NCBI GenBank assembly: GCA_016295615.1
Contig: JAEDKW010000012.1
Location: 1 to 21,489, forward strand
Source of the DNA: Oscillospiraceae bacterium
GTDB taxonomy: Bacteria > Bacillota > Clostridia > Oscillospirales > Oscillospiraceae
Direction of reading: 5' to 3'
Length of the DNA: 21,489 bases
Shown here: positions 20,822-21,489 of the stretch, in pieces
How positions within the stretch are numbered: the first letter of the stretch is position 1
Layout: the number at the start of each line of letters is the position of its first letter
Position numbers and translations under genes: made by a program
Notes under the pieces: generated by a model
What the model was told of the DNA's origin: nothing
The model's database searches: none
Seen by the model: the letters and a program-made list of their open reading frames with translations, nothing else

Positions 20822-20854
20822 AAAAACAGCGCCGGAGCTTTCGCTCCGGCGCTG
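20822..20854 (-). terminator. Terminator of the SLH-domain gene
   Basis: A perfect 12-bp G/C-rich stem (20827-20838 with 20843-20854) has a GAAA tetraloop in the minus-strand RNA and is followed by U5 (20826-20822). It lies 35 bp after the stop of the SLH gene and separates it from the glycosylase operon. Confidence 0.92.
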
Positions 20855-20889
20855 CTGCGCAGATTCTGATTTCGCTTCCGCCGCGTATT

Positions 20890-21489
20890 TTACATCGTGA
20901 AGTAAACGCGGGTGCCGGAATCCATCATGCGGATGAGGATCGTGGCGACCTCGCTGCGCTTGATGTTGTCGTTCGGACCGAAGGCGCCGTTGGTCTTGCC
21001 CGGGGTATTGGCATAACCGGTCAGGATGCCGGCGCGATAGAACGCGTAGACCTTGGCGTTGGCGGTATTATTCGCCAGATCCGGGATGCTGCTGACCGTG
21101 TTCCTTACGGTGTAGGCACTGGCGGGCAGCGCATTGTAGAAGATGTCCACATAGTCCTTGCGGGTGATCTTCGTGTTCGCCTTGTTGCCGAGCGCGGAGG
21201 AGATGATGCCCTTGCTGATGGCATAGCTCTCATAGCTGCTGTACCAGTTGCCGGTGGTGCTGTTGCTCAGCGTGACCTTGCCGGAGTAATAAAGCTGGTT
21301 CATTCTCGCGGCAAGCGTGACCGCCTCGGCATAGGTCATGTTGTCGTCGGGGTTGAAGGTCGTGGTGGTCTTGCCCTCGATGAGACCCATGGTGTAGGCG
21401 TTCTTGACGTTGTTATAGAACCAGTCGCCGGTCTTGACGTCAGTGAAGTTCATGGTTCTGGCATTTTCGACCGTGATGGCGACCCAGCC
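20890..21489 (-). CDS. C-terminal part of a surface protein with S-layer homology (SLH) repeats, 5' end cut by the window
   Basis: The last 199 residues of a longer protein are present; the reading frame is open to the right edge, so the first methionine inside the window need not be the start. Three SLH repeats are visible: FTDVKTGDWFYNNVKNAYTM with GLIEGKTTTTFNPDDNMTYA (about residues 15-62), a divergent middle one (TGNWYSSYESYAISKGIIS with ITRKDYVDIF), and a third starting IPDLANNTANAKVYAFYRAG and ending FGPNDNIKRSEVATILIRMM. SLH modules usually anchor exported proteins to pyruvylated secondary cell-wall polymers. The protein ends about 10 residues after the third repeat. The upstream domain and thus function are unknown. 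Confidence 0.9.
   Translation of the reverse strand, partial: GWVAITVENARTMNFTDVKTGDWFYNNVKNAYTMGLIEGKTTTTFNPDDNMTYAEAVTLAARMNQLYYSGKVTLSNSTTGNWYSSYESYAISKGIISSALGNKANTKITRKDYVDIFYNALPASAYTVRNTVSSIPDLANNTANAKVYAFYRAGILTGYANTPGKTNGAFGPNDNIKRSEVATILIRMMDSGTRVYFTM

Noticed and set aside
1..21489. tRNA, rRNA, CRISPR, insertion sequence, phage or defence genes
   Set aside because: I looked on both strands and saw no cloverleaf, rRNA core sequence, regularly spaced repeats, transposase or integrase motifs. No new multi-gene system can be supported.

Overview
The window is about 21.5 kb of moderately GC-rich DNA. It carries an almost complete S10-spc-alpha ribosomal-protein supercluster on the minus strand (74 to 15970), followed by an accessory segment (16479 to 21489). 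The gene order (secY-adk-map-KOW protein-infA-rpmJ-rpsM-rpsK-rpsD-rpoA-rplQ), cysteine-containing forms of S4, S14, L24 and L36, strong GGAGG ribosome-binding sites and the spore-maturation pair spmA/spmB point to an endosporulating Firmicute of class Clostridia. Oscillospirales (the old Ruminococcaceae) is my best guess from style; species cannot be read from the window.

Supercluster, in transcription order from right to left: a sigma-A-type promoter near 16269-16297 drives a leader of roughly 290 nt. Then come rpsJ, rplC, rplD, rplW, rplB, rpsS, rplV, rpsC, rplP, rpmC, rpsQ, rplN, rplX, rplE, rpsN, rpsH, rplF, rplR, rpsE, rpmD, rplO, secY, adk, map, a small KOW-domain gene, infA, rpmJ, rpsM, rpsK, rpsD, rpoA and rplQ, ending at a strong hairpin terminator at 4-53. 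Most junctions are 1-25 bp or overlap by one base. The exceptions are 178 bp between rpsJ and rplC, 295 bp between rpsN and rpsH, and about 81 bp on each side of rpoA. The two large gaps are rich in inverted repeats and share an exact 11-mer, so they are the best candidates for uncharacterised cis-regulatory RNA here. The products build both ribosomal subunits, start translation (IF-1), process nascent N-termini (Map), make the secretion channel (SecY), balance adenylates (Adk) and supply the RNA polymerase alpha subunit.

The 508-bp region between rpsJ and spmA holds the divergent starts. It has the S10 promoter with a palindrome across its -35 box, a possible attenuator terminator in the S10 leader, a hairpin just before the rpsJ ribosome-binding site, and a weak candidate sporulation promoter for spmA.

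Accessory segment: spmA-spmB (plus, with terminator); a DUF1934-type small protein (minus); an unrecognised acidic 135-residue protein (plus) divergent from it; a shared bidirectional terminator; then a minus-strand operon of a hypoxanthine/uracil-DNA glycosylase-family gene and a MATE exporter; and the 3' end of a surface protein with S-layer homology repeats that runs off the right edge. I found no CRISPR array, tRNA, rRNA, insertion sequence or phage gene, and no clear new multi-gene system. The novelty candidates are the structured intergenic RNAs, the S10 leader, the low-complexity tails on S3 and L3, and two little-studied small proteins.
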